Below, piece by piece: positions 1 through 7,215 of a stretch of DNA of 8,807 nt. Under the pieces are notes generated by a model. It did no database searches. It was not told the origin of the DNA and saw only the letters and a list, made by a program, of their open reading frames with translations. Source of the stretch: an uncultured Clostridia bacterium. Lineage in GTDB: Bacteria; Bacillota; Clostridia; Oscillospirales; Oscillospiraceae. Position 1 is the first letter of the stretch; the number at the start of each line of letters is the position of its first letter. The stretch covers positions 1 to 8,807 of the forward strand of contig CAMHRJ010000075.1 of NCBI GenBank assembly GCA_946187475.1, in the 5' to 3' direction. The position numbers were made by a program, and so were the translations under genes.

Positions 1-576
1 GTCTTCCTGCTGACCGAGGACGGCATCCGCACCGAAGCTTATGACCCCGCCAAGCTCAGCGACCCCAGCCTCATCATCTACCACCCTGTCCGCGTCTGGG
101 GCGGCCGCACCATCGTCACCAACGGCGACCAGACCGACACCATCCGTGATTTCATGCTGGTGCAGAAGACCTTCGAGGCCGCGCTGCGCACCCGCACCTT
201 CGAGCCGGACGACCCCAACTTCACCCCCCGCATCTCCGGCGTGGTGAAGGAGGACGGCAGCTACAAGCTCTCCATCCTCAAGAGCGTGGACGGCGACCCC
301 GCCTGCTGCTCCCGGCAATTCTTCGAGTATGACACCCCCATCCCCGGCGTGGGCCACTACATCCACACCTACCAGATGGACGGCGAGCCCCTGCCCAGCT
401 TCTCCGGCGAGCCGGAGCGGGTGGATCTGAACACCGAATCCGCTGCAGAGCTGGCCGACCTGGTCTGGAATTCCCTGAATGAGGACAACAAGGTGTCCCT
501 CTTCGTCCGGTATCTGAATCTGGAGACCGGCGAGGAAGAGACCGTCATCAAAAACAAACACGGCGAAGAAGCGTAA
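1..576 (+). CDS. purO: IMP cyclohydrolase, PurO type (3' part; start lies outside the window)
   Basis: This is the C-terminal 191 codons of an IMP cyclohydrolase, which closes the ring of FAICAR to give IMP, the last step of de novo purine synthesis in the cytoplasm. The reading frame is open from base 1 and ends at TAA 574-576. An internal ATG at 154 is not the real start, because conserved sequence continues upstream of it. Visible residues 41-48 read NGDQTDTI, which I recognise as a hallmark of the archaeal-type PurO family (IMP_cyclohyd). The stretch before it (IIYHPVRVWGGRTIVT) and the C-terminal RVDLNTES region also fit. The family is usually somewhat over 200 residues, so about 40-60 residues are missing. 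The next gene is an AICAR transformylase lacking its own cyclohydrolase domain, which is what would be expected if this protein supplies that activity. No membrane segment or signal is visible. The family call rests on recalled motifs, not on a search. Confidence 0.85.
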   Translation, partial: VFLLTEDGIRTEAYDPAKLSDPSLIIYHPVRVWGGRTIVTNGDQTDTIRDFMLVQKTFEAALRTRTFEPDDPNFTPRISGVVKEDGSYKLSILKSVDGDPACCSRQFFEYDTPIPGVGHYIHTYQMDGEPLPSFSGEPERVDLNTESAAELADLVWNSLNEDNKVSLFVRYLNLETGEEETVIKNKHGEEA

Positions 577-580
577 GGAG
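575..580 (+). promoter_or_regulatory. Ribosome binding site overlapping the purO stop codon
   Basis: The sequence AAGGAG lies 6 bases before the ATG at 587 and shares two bases with the TAA stop of the upstream gene. This fixes the start of the formyltransferase gene. It also suggests that ribosomes ending purO reinitiate on the next gene, so the two halves of the split PurH function would be made together. The coupling is inferred from the spacing alone. Confidence 0.8.
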
Positions 581-586
581 TCGATT

Positions 587-1765
587 ATGAACGAACTGGA
601 ACTGAAATATGGCTGCAACCCCAACCAGAAGCCCGCGCGCATCTACATGAAGGACGGCGGCGATCTGCCCCTGCAGGTGCTCAACGGCAAGCCCGGCTAC
701 ATCAACTTCATGGACGCCCTGAACTCCTGGCAGCTGGTCCGCGATCTGAAGCAGGCCACGGGTCTGCCCGCCGCCGCCAGCTTCAAGCACGTCTCTCCCG
801 CCGGCGCGGCCGTGGGTCTGCCCCTGAGCGACGTGGAAAAGCAGATCTATTTCGTGGACGATGGCGCTGACCTCAGCCCCATCGCCTGCGCCTACATCCG
901 CGCCCGCGGCGCCGACCGGCTCTGCTCCTACGGCGACTGGGCCGCGCTCAGCGACGTCTGCGACGCCGCCACGGCGGAGTATCTGAAGTATGAGGTCTCC
1001 GACGGCGTCATCGCCCCGGGCTATACCGACGAGGCGCTGGAGATTCTGAAAACCAAGAAAAAGGGCAACTACAACGTGGTGCAGATCGACCCCGATTATG
1101 TCTGCGCTCCGGACGAGCACCGGGACATCTTCGGCATCACCTTCCAGCAGGGCCACAACGACTGCGTCATCGACGCCTCCTGCCTGGAGAATCTGGTCAC
1201 CGACTGCAAGACCCTCCCCGAGGCTGCGAAGATTGACCTGATCATCGCCCTCATCACCCTGAAATATACCCAGTCCAACTCCGTCTGCTATGTCAAGGAC
1301 GGCCAGACCATCGGTGTGGGCGCCGGCCAGCAGAGCCGCATCCACTGCACCCGTCTCGCAGGCTCCAAGGCGGACAACTGGCTCCTGCGCCAGCACCCGA
1401 AGGTCCTGGCTCTGGACTTCGTGGACGGCATCCGCCGCCCGGACCGGGACAACGCCATCGACGTGTATCTCTCCGACGAGTGCGACGACGTGCTCCGGGA
1501 CGGCGAGTGGCAGCGAGTGTTCAAGACCCGGCCCGAGGCCATCACCCCGGCGGAGAAAAAGGCGTGGATCGCAAAGCAGACCGGCATCAGCTGCGCCAGC
1601 GACGCGTTCTTCCCCTTCGGCGACAACGTGGAGCGCGCCCGCAAGAGCGGCGTGTGCTACATCGCCCAGCCCGGCGGCTCCATCCGCGACGACCATGTCA
1701 TCATGACCTGCAACAAGTACGGCATCGCCATGGCGTTCACGGGCCAGCGCTTGTTCCACCACTAA
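587..1765 (+). CDS. purH: Stand-alone AICAR formyltransferase (phosphoribosylaminoimidazolecarboxamide formyltransferase)
   Basis: This 392-residue protein transfers a formyl group from 10-formyltetrahydrofolate to AICAR, giving FAICAR. It corresponds to the C-terminal AICARFT part of bifunctional PurH and lacks the N-terminal cyclohydrolase (MGS-like) domain, so it is shorter than the usual bifunctional enzyme of over 500 residues. The catalytic Lys-His pair is present at K67-H68 in SFKHVSPAG, matching the KHxxPxG motif. KYTQSNSVCYVKDGQTIG begins at residue 226 and is followed by the GAGQQSR motif at 245-251. SDAFFPFGD lies at 338-346 and QPGGSIRDD at 361-369. All are conserved AICARFT signatures. 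The start is supported by AAGGAG at 575-580 and by N-terminal homology (KYGCNPNQKPARIYM). Only 10 bases separate it from the PurO-type cyclohydrolase gene, its likely functional partner. No frameshift or missing active-site residue is seen. The gene is often annotated purH although it covers only half of that activity. Confidence 0.93.
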   Translation: MNELELKYGCNPNQKPARIYMKDGGDLPLQVLNGKPGYINFMDALNSWQLVRDLKQATGLPAAASFKHVSPAGAAVGLPLSDVEKQIYFVDDGADLSPIACAYIRARGADRLCSYGDWAALSDVCDAATAEYLKYEVSDGVIAPGYTDEALEILKTKKKGNYNVVQIDPDYVCAPDEHRDIFGITFQQGHNDCVIDASCLENLVTDCKTLPEAAKIDLIIALITLKYTQSNSVCYVKDGQTIGVGAGQQSRIHCTRLAGSKADNWLLRQHPKVLALDFVDGIRRPDRDNAIDVYLSDECDDVLRDGEWQRVFKTRPEAITPAEKKAWIAKQTGISCASDAFFPFGDNVERARKSGVCYIAQPGGSIRDDHVIMTCNKYGIAMAFTGQRLFHH

Positions 1766-1768
1766 GGC

Positions 1769-1800
1769 TTCACCGGAAATGGCTTGCCATTTCCGGTGAG
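1769..1800 (+). repeat. Perfect 13-bp inverted repeat just after the formyltransferase stop
   Basis: Arms at 1770-1782 (TCACCGGAAATGG) and 1787-1799 are exact reverse complements around a 4-base CTTG loop, with one more G-T wobble pair at 1769/1800. The hairpin begins 4 bases after the TAA. No T-run follows it directly; the nearest is six T at 1818-1823, 18 bases after the stem. It is therefore not a textbook intrinsic terminator. It may stabilise the 3' end of the upstream message, or be a mobile palindromic repeat. Confidence 0.8.
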
Positions 1801-1828
1801 AATCGCACTTCCAATCGTTTTTTCGTAC

Positions 1829-1875
1829 CGCGGCATCCCAGCCGCGAACTCTGCCGAGGGCTTTCCCCGGGGAAA
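1829..1875 (+). repeat. Two further short inverted repeats upstream of purD
   Basis: CGCGGC (1829-1834) and GCCGCG (1841-1846) form a 6-bp stem with a 6-base loop. TTTCCCCGGGGAAA (1862-1875) is a perfect 14-base palindrome. The palindrome ends one base before the purD ribosome binding site (AGGAGG, 1877-1882). Its TTTCC half could pair either with GGAAA at 1871-1875 or with the second GGAAA at 1881-1885, which includes the last two bases of that site. A role in purD translation is possible but speculative. Confidence 0.6.
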
Positions 1876-1889
1876 TAGGAGGAAACAGA

Positions 1890-3161
1890 ATGAACATCAT
1901 GGTCATCGGCGGCGGCGGGCGCGAGCACGCCATCATCAAAAAGCTGCGGGAGAATCCCGCTGTAGAGACCATCTACGCCCTGCCGGGCAACGGCGGCATC
2001 GCCGCCGAGGCCCAGTGCGTGGACATCGGCGCCAAGGACCTCCCCGGCATCGTGAACTTCGCCCGGACCCACCGCATCGACTTTGCCGTGGTGGCCCCGG
2101 ACGACCCGCTGGTGCTGGGCTGCGTCGATCAGCTCCAGAGCATCGGCATCCCCTGCTTCGGCCCGGAGTCCAAGGCCGCCATCATCGAGGGCAGCAAGGC
2201 CTTCTCCAAAGAGCTGATGAAAAAGTACGGCATCCCCACGGCGAAGTACGAGACCTTCACCGAGCTGGAAGCCGCTCTGGCTTATCTGGACACCCAGACC
2301 GCGCCCATCGTGGTGAAGGCCGACGGTCTCGCCCTGGGCAAGGGCGTCATCATCGCCCAGACCATCGACGAGGCCAAGGAGGCCGCCCGGGACATGATGG
2401 CCGGCGGCAAGTTCGGCAAAAGCGGCGAGTGCGTGGTCATCGAGGAATTCCTCACCGGGCCGGAGGTCAGCGTGCTGGCCTTCACCGACAGCAACGTGGT
2501 GAAGCCCATGGTCTCCAGCATGGACCACAAGCGGGCGCTGGACGGCGACCAGGGTCTGAACACCGGCGGCATGGGCACTGTGGCGCCGAACCCCTATTAC
2601 ACCGACGCGGTGGCCCAGCGCTGCATGGAGGAGATCTTCCTGCCCACCATCCGCGCCATGAACGAAGAAAACCGCACCTTCCGGGGCTGTCTGTATTTCG
2701 GCCTGATGCTGACGCCGGACGGCCCGAAGGTCATTGAGTATAACTGCCGCTTCGGCGACCCGGAGACCCAGGTGGTGCTGCCCCTGCTGGAGAGCGATCT
2801 GCTGACCATCATGCAGGCCACGGCCAATGGCACCCTGGCGGACGTGGACGTAAAGTTCCGCGACGAGCATGCCTGCTGCGTGGTGGTGGCCTCCGAGGGC
2901 TACCCGCTGAAGTACGACAAGGGCTTTGCCATGACCCTGCCGGAGACCGGCGCGGACACGGAGATCTACATCGCCGGCGCGAAGCTGGGCGAAAATGGCG
3001 AGCTCCTCACCAGCGGCGGGCGCGTACTGGGCGCCGTGGCCAGAGCCGAAACCCTCCCCGCCGCCATTGAAAAGGCCTACGCCCTGGCGGCGCAGGTACA
3101 GTTTGAAAACGCATTCTACCGCAAGGACATCGGTCAGCGCGCGCTGGCCGCGAAGGCGTAA
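1890..3161 (+). CDS. purD: Phosphoribosylamine-glycine ligase (GAR synthetase)
   Basis: This 423-residue enzyme joins glycine to 5-phosphoribosylamine with ATP, the second step of purine synthesis. The length is normal for single-function PurD. The N-terminal domain carries GGGGREHA at residues 7-14 and a PGNGG variant of the PGNxG loop at 32-36. The ATP-grasp domain follows, with KADGLALGKGV at 143-153, IEEFLTGPEVSV at 184-195, DHKRALDGDQGLNTGGMG at 212-229, and the Mg/ATP-binding EYNCRFGDPETQ at 283-294. The C-terminal part (about 325-423) is the usual PurD C domain, ending in FYRKDIGQRAL. The start is supported by AGGAGG at 1877-1882, 7 bases upstream, and by the immediate glycine-rich loop. 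It lies 124 bp after the formyltransferase gene, and the gap between them contains three inverted repeats. I see no clear terminator or promoter there, so co-transcription is likely but unproven. No PurM or PurN fusion is present. Confidence 0.97.
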   Translation: MNIMVIGGGGREHAIIKKLRENPAVETIYALPGNGGIAAEAQCVDIGAKDLPGIVNFARTHRIDFAVVAPDDPLVLGCVDQLQSIGIPCFGPESKAAIIEGSKAFSKELMKKYGIPTAKYETFTELEAALAYLDTQTAPIVVKADGLALGKGVIIAQTIDEAKEAARDMMAGGKFGKSGECVVIEEFLTGPEVSVLAFTDSNVVKPMVSSMDHKRALDGDQGLNTGGMGTVAPNPYYTDAVAQRCMEEIFLPTIRAMNEENRTFRGCLYFGLMLTPDGPKVIEYNCRFGDPETQVVLPLLESDLLTIMQATANGTLADVDVKFRDEHACCVVVASEGYPLKYDKGFAMTLPETGADTEIYIAGAKLGENGELLTSGGRVLGAVARAETLPAAIEKAYALAAQVQFENAFYRKDIGQRALAAKA

Positions 3162-3192
3162 ATTACAGCGCCAAATATTCAGGCATTCCATT

Positions 3193-3311
3193 TTAGAGTG
3201 GAGAGTTGAGAGTGAAGAGTGAAGATGATGCGCCGCTTCGCGGCCCATTGAAAACGCTTCTTATTTCAAGTTTCCTGATCTCCACTCTCCGCTCTTCACG
3301 CTCCACTCTAT
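3193..3311. repeat. Long inverted repeat with heptad-repeat arms (element A) between purD and purL
   Basis: The left arm (3193-3226) and the reverse complement of the right arm (3278-3311) match at 27 of 34 positions by my hand alignment. Each arm is itself made of four tandem 7-bp units, consensus AGAGTGR (for example AGAGTGG, AGAGTGA), ending inward with AGAT. The 51-base centre (3227-3277) holds a GC-rich hairpin, GCCGC-TTC-GCGGC, at 3232-3244. No T-run follows the right arm, so it does not look like a terminator and transcription into purL probably continues. It contains no convincing coding sequence. It resembles a small non-autonomous palindromic intergenic element. It covers most of the 175-bp gap and stops 14 bases before the purL ribosome binding site (GAGGTG, 3326-3331). 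Confidence 0.8.
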
Positions 3312-3336
3312 CAAACCCAGTTTATGAGGTGAACAC

Positions 3337-6300
3337 ATGGTTTATCGCGTATTTGTAGAGAAAAAGCCCGGGCTGGACCACGAGGCCGCTGCCCTGTGTG
3401 CCGATCTGCGCAGCTTTCTGGGCATCACCGGTCTCACGGCGGTGCGCATTCTGAACCGCTACGACGTGGAGGACATCACGCCGGAGCTCTTTGAGACCGC
3501 CCGCAGGACCGTCTTTTCCGAACCCCAGCTGGACAACACCTATGCTGAGCTGCCGGAATCCGACGGCGTCGTCTTCGCCGTGGAACCCCTGCCCGGCCAG
3601 TTTGACCAGCGCAGCGACTCCGCCGCACAGTGCATCCAGCTGATCTCCTGCGGCGAGCGTCCGCCCGTGCGGGCCGCCAAGGTCTATATCCTCTCCGGCG
3701 ACCTGTCCGCCGCCGACGTGGAGGCCGTGCAGAAATACGTGGTGAACCCGGTGGAAAGCCGTCTCGCCGCCCTGGAAAAGCCCGAGACCCTGGCCATGCA
3801 GTACGACATCCCCACCCAGGTGGAGACCATCACCGGCTTCATCGGCTGGGACGACGCCCAGCTGGACGCCTTCCGGGCGGAAAAGGGTCTGGCCATGGAC
3901 ATGGGCGACCTGCAGTGCTGCCGGGATTATTTCCACTCCGAGCAGCGCGATCCCACCATCACGGAGATCCGCGTGCTGGACACCTACTGGTCCGACCACT
4001 GCCGCCACACCACCTTCCTGACCACCATCGACAAGATCACCTTCGCCGATCCCCTGCTCCAGAGCGCCTACGAGGACTACCTGGCCGGCAGAGAGGAGAT
4101 CGGCCGCACCAAGCCCATCAATCTCATGGACATGGGCACCCTGGCCGCCAAGGTGCTGCGCAAACGCGGCATGCTGGAAAAGCTGGACGAGAGCGAAGAG
4201 ATCAACGCCTGCACCGTGAAGATCACGGTGGAGGTGGACGGCGAGGAGCAGCCCTGGCTCCTGCTGTTCAAAAACGAGACCCACAACCATCCCACGGAGA
4301 TCGAGCCCTTCGGCGGCGCGGCCACCTGCATCGGCGGCGCCATCCGCGACCCGCTCTCCGGCCGGAGCTATGTCTACGCCGCCATGCGCGTCACCGGCGC
4401 GGCGGACCCCACCAAGAGCCTGTCTGAGACCCTGGCGGGCAAGCTGCCACAGCGCAAGATCGTCACCACCGCCGCGGCGGGCTATTCCTCCTACGGCAAC
4501 CAGATCGGCCTTGCCACCGGTCAGGTGGACGAGATCTACCACCCGGGCTATGCCGCCAAGCGCATGGAGATCGGCGCGGTCATCGCCGCCGCTCCCGAGG
4601 AAAACGTCCGCCGCGAGCGTCCGGCTCCCGGCGACGTGGTGCTGCTCCTGGGCGGGCGCACTGGCCGCGACGGCTGCGGCGGCGCCACGGGCTCCAGCAA
4701 GAAGCACACCCTCTCCAGCCTTGAGACCTGCGGCGCCGAGGTGCAGAAGGGCAACGCCCCCGAGGAGCGCAAGCTCCAGCGCCTGTTCCGCAACGCGGAG
4801 GCCTCCCGCCTCATCAAGCGCTGCAACGACTTCGGCGCCGGCGGCGTCAGCGTGGCCATCGGCGAGCTGGCCGACGGTCTCAGCATCGACCTGAACGCCG
4901 TGCCCCGGAAGTATGACGGCCTGGACGGCACAGAGCTGGCCATCAGCGAGAGCCAGGAGCGTATGGCCGTAGTGGTCGCTGCGGCAGACGCCAAGCGCTT
5001 CTGCGAACTGGCAGAAAGCGAGAACCTGGAGGTCACCGCCGTGGCCACGGTCACGGAGTCGCCCCGGCTGGTCATGCACTGGAACGGCAAGACCATCGTG
5101 GACCTCTCCCGGGCCTTCCTGGACACCAACGGCGCGGAAAAGCACATCACCGCCGAGCCTGCGGCAGCCAAAAACATCGAAAAAGAAATCCCCGCCGACT
5201 TCGCCGCCGGCATGGCGGCCATGGCGGGTGACCTGAACATCTGCTCCAAGCGGGGCCTCTCGGAGCGCTTTGACTCCACCATCGGCGCCGGCACAGTGCT
5301 GATGCCCTTCGGCGGCAAGCTCCAGCGCACACCGCCCCAGGCCATGGTGCACAAGCTGCCCGTCCGCCACGGAGAGACCGAGACCTGCTCCTTCATGGCC
5401 TGGGGCGGCAACCCCTACATTCTGGAGCAGAGCCCCTATCACGGCGCCTATCTCGCCGTAGTCGAATCTTGCGCCAGGCTCATCGCCACCGGCGCGGACT
5501 TCAGCGACACCTATCTCAGCTTCCAGGAGTATTTCGAGCGTCTGGGCTCCGACCCCAAGCGCTGGGGCAAGCCGCTTGCCGCCCTTCTGGGCGCTTACGA
5601 GGCCCAGGTGGGTCTGGGCGTGGCCGCCATCGGCGGCAAGGACTCCATGTCCGGCAGCTTTGAGGATCTGGACGTGCCGCCCACGCTGATCTCCTTCGCG
5701 GTGACCACGGGCCGGCTCTCCGACGTGCTGCCCAACGTCTTCGCCCTGCCCGGCGACCAGGTGGTGCTGCTGGAGCCGGAATACGACGAAAACGGCCTTC
5801 CCACCCCCGAAAGCCTGCTGGAGCTGTTCGATCAGGTGAACACCATGATCCGCTCCCAGGATGCCGTGGCGGTCTGGACCCCCGGCATGGGCGGCGTGGC
5901 CGAGGCCATCTTCAAGATGGGTCTGGGCAGCGGCATGGGCTTCAACTTCTACGAGGACGTGCCTCTGGAGGCCATCTTCGGCTACCGCTACGGCTCCTTC
6001 GTCGTAGAGCTGGCTCCCGGCTCCGAGTGCGAAGGCACGCCTCTGGGCGTGGTCAGCGGCCAGCCGGACATCTATCGCGGCTGCGAGAAGGTGCCGGAGA
6101 CCACATGGCTGGACTACGAAACGAAGCTGGAGGGCGTTTACCCCTGCAACATCCCCCAGCAGCAGCCGGAGATCGAACCCTACGTCTACGAGGGCGGCAT
6201 GATCGCGGCCCCGGCCGTGAAGTGCGCCAAGCCCCGGGTGCTGATCCCGGTCTTCCCCGGCACCAACTGCGAATATGACTCCGCCCGTGCGGTGGAGGCT

Positions 6301-7026
6301 GCCGGCGGCGAGGCGGAGATCTTCGTGGTGCGCAATCTCTCCAGCGCGGCCATCGGCGAATCCGTTCGGGACTTCGCGAAAGCTGCCGACCGCAGCCAGA
6401 TGATTTTCATCCCCGGCGGCTTCTCCGGCGGCGACGAGCCCGACGGCTCCGGCAAGTTCATCACCGCCTTCTTCCGCAACGACGAGGTGCGCCACAGCGT
6501 CACCCGCCTGCTGGACGAGCGCGGCGGTCTCATGTGCGGCATCTGCAACGGCTTCCAGGCATTGATCAAGCTGGGTCTGGTGCCCTATGGCAAGATTCTG
6601 GACACGGACGTGAACAGCCCCACTCTGACCTTCAACACCATCGGCCGCCACCAGTCCAAGATCGTTTACACCCGCGTCTGCTCCGACCTCTCTCCCTGGC
6701 TGCAGCATGTGGGCGTGGGCGAGGTCGTGGCCGTGCCCATCTCCCACGGCGAGGGCCGCTTCCTGGCGGACCCGGCGCTGATCGCGGAGCTGGCCGCCAG
6801 GGGCCAGATCGCCACCCAGTACGTGGACTTCTGGGAGGAGCCCACCGCCGACGTGCAGTTCAACCCCAACAACTCCGTCTGCGCCGTGGAGGGCATCACC
6901 AGCCCCGACGGCCGCGTCTTCGGCAAGATGGGCCACGCCGAGCGCATCGGCGCCGGCCTCTATCTGAACGTCCCCGGCAGCTACGATCTGGGCATGTTTC
7001 AGTCCGCAGTCGAGTTCTTCGAGTGA
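3337..7026 (+). CDS. purL: Phosphoribosylformylglycinamidine synthase, single-chain (FGAM synthase)
   Basis: This 1229-residue enzyme converts FGAR to FGAM using glutamine and ATP, step 4 of the pathway. It is the large single-chain type, in which PurS-like, synthetase and glutaminase parts are fused, so no separate purS or purQ is needed. The N-terminal PurS-like region covers roughly 1-150. DTYWSDHCRHTTF at 215-227 opens the first synthetase half, with ETHNHPTEIEPFGGA at 314-328 and a CIGG-type loop at 331-334. The second AIRS-like half carries GGKDSMS at 766-772. The glutamine amidotransferase domain runs from about 967 to the end. Its nucleophile is Cys1070 in GICNGFQ, and the likely His-Glu pair is His1200 and Glu1202 in KMGHAER. 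HGEGRF is at 1137-1142. All expected catalytic residues are present and the length fits the Firmicutes single-chain clade. The start is supported by GAGGTG at 3326-3331, 5 bases upstream. Repeat elements A and B flank the gene. Confidence 0.97.
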   Translation: MVYRVFVEKKPGLDHEAAALCADLRSFLGITGLTAVRILNRYDVEDITPELFETARRTVFSEPQLDNTYAELPESDGVVFAVEPLPGQFDQRSDSAAQCIQLISCGERPPVRAAKVYILSGDLSAADVEAVQKYVVNPVESRLAALEKPETLAMQYDIPTQVETITGFIGWDDAQLDAFRAEKGLAMDMGDLQCCRDYFHSEQRDPTITEIRVLDTYWSDHCRHTTFLTTIDKITFADPLLQSAYEDYLAGREEIGRTKPINLMDMGTLAAKVLRKRGMLEKLDESEEINACTVKITVEVDGEEQPWLLLFKNETHNHPTEIEPFGGAATCIGGAIRDPLSGRSYVYAAMRVTGAADPTKSLSETLAGKLPQRKIVTTAAAGYSSYGNQIGLATGQVDEIYHPGYAAKRMEIGAVIAAAPEENVRRERPAPGDVVLLLGGRTGRDGCGGATGSSKKHTLSSLETCGAEVQKGNAPEERKLQRLFRNAEASRLIKRCNDFGAGGVSVAIGELADGLSIDLNAVPRKYDGLDGTELAISESQERMAVVVAAADAKRFCELAESENLEVTAVATVTESPRLVMHWNGKTIVDLSRAFLDTNGAEKHITAEPAAAKNIEKEIPADFAAGMAAMAGDLNICSKRGLSERFDSTIGAGTVLMPFGGKLQRTPPQAMVHKLPVRHGETETCSFMAWGGNPYILEQSPYHGAYLAVVESCARLIATGADFSDTYLSFQEYFERLGSDPKRWGKPLAALLGAYEAQVGLGVAAIGGKDSMSGSFEDLDVPPTLISFAVTTGRLSDVLPNVFALPGDQVVLLEPEYDENGLPTPESLLELFDQVNTMIRSQDAVAVWTPGMGGVAEAIFKMGLGSGMGFNFYEDVPLEAIFGYRYGSFVVELAPGSECEGTPLGVVSGQPDIYRGCEKVPETTWLDYETKLEGVYPCNIPQQQPEIEPYVYEGGMIAAPAVKCAKPRVLIPVFPGTNCEYDSARAVEAAGGEAEIFVVRNLSSAAIGESVRDFAKAADRSQMIFIPGGFSGGDEPDGSGKFITAFFRNDEVRHSVTRLLDERGGLMCGICNGFQALIKLGLVPYGKILDTDVNSPTLTFNTIGRHQSKIVYTRVCSDLSPWLQHVGVGEVVAVPISHGEGRFLADPALIAELAARGQIATQYVDFWEEPTADVQFNPNNSVCAVEGITSPDGRVFGKMGHAERIGAGLYLNVPGSYDLGMFQSAVEFFE

Positions 7027-7039
7027 GAAACACACTATA

Positions 7040-7165
7040 AGTGTGGAGTGTGAAGTGTGGAGTTTAAATGAATCGCCTTCGGCGATGATTCAAATCTGCG
7101 CTGTTTCAATCGTTTGCGCAGCAAACTCTTTTAAACTCCTAACTCCAAACTCCTAACTCCAAACT
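7040..7165. repeat. Long inverted repeat with heptad-repeat arms (element B) between purL and guaB
   Basis: The left arm (7040-7067) and the reverse complement of the right arm (7131-7158) match at 23 of 28 positions by hand. The left arm is built of 7-bp units of the type AGTGTGG/AGTGTGA. The right side, on the + strand, is a 7-bp tandem array AACTCCT/AACTCCA of about 4.6 copies at 7134-7165. The centre contains the hairpin ATCGCC-TTC-GGCGAT (7072-7086), which can be extended outward by TGAATC/GATTCA. The architecture is that of element A, but the heptad sequence differs. Five T (7165-7169) follow the array, so on the + strand the folded element could act as a weak terminator for purL. A short extra inverted repeat, CACACT/AGTGTG (7031-7045), overlaps its left edge. 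Confidence 0.8.
7096..7126 (+). other. Two mutually exclusive hairpins inside element B
   Basis: CTGCGC (7096-7101) can pair with GCGCAG (7116-7121) across a 14-base loop. Alternatively GTTTGC (7112-7117) can pair with GCAAAC (7121-7126) across a 3-base loop. Both use bases in 7116-7121, so they cannot form together. This may be only palindromic sequence within a repeat. It could also be a simple structural switch ahead of guaB, but I see no recognised riboswitch consensus. Confidence 0.35.
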
Positions 7166-7196
7166 TTTTCCGTACACAACACCTATTATCTATATA
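7161..7196 (+). promoter_or_regulatory. Possible promoter for guaB
   Basis: An AT-rich stretch just before guaB contains TATTAT (7184-7189) and TATATA (7191-7196), either of which could be a -10 element. The -35 positions at standard spacing are weak (AAACTT for the first). Such AT-rich DNA is unusual in this GC-rich window, and it follows a possible terminator at the end of element B. That is why separate transcription of guaB is suggested. No PurR or G-box site is recognised. Confidence 0.3.
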
Positions 7197-7215
7197 CACC
7201 AAAGGAGGACACCCC

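Noticed and set aside
41..247. Short + strand open frames in alternative registers inside the genes, for example 41-247, 1290-1706, 3630-4427 and 4370-4894
   Set aside because: They overlap well-supported genes, have proline-, arginine- or serine-rich translations typical of shifted GC-rich DNA, and have no start signals.
154..576. ATG at 154 as the start of the first gene
   Set aside because: Conserved PurO-family sequence, including the NGDQTDTI motif, lies in the same frame upstream of it, so this is an internal methionine of a gene cut by the window edge.
3162..3336. A purine riboswitch or PurR site ahead of purL
   Set aside because: The gap is taken up by the heptad-repeat inverted element. 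I see no purine riboswitch core or recognisable PurBox sequence.
3322..7035. A 1,237-codon open frame on the minus strand over purL, with similar long minus-strand frames over the other three complete genes
   Set aside because: They lie exactly in codon register with the sense genes and arise from the lack of TTA, CTA and TCA codons. Their translations are low-complexity A/G/V/L/H/D-rich and match no family I know, and they lack ribosome binding sites.
7072..7086. A C(UUCG)G tetraloop in the central hairpins of elements A and B
   Set aside because: The stems pair with a three-base TTC loop. The register does not give a paired stem closed by the C(UUCG)G tetraloop in either element.
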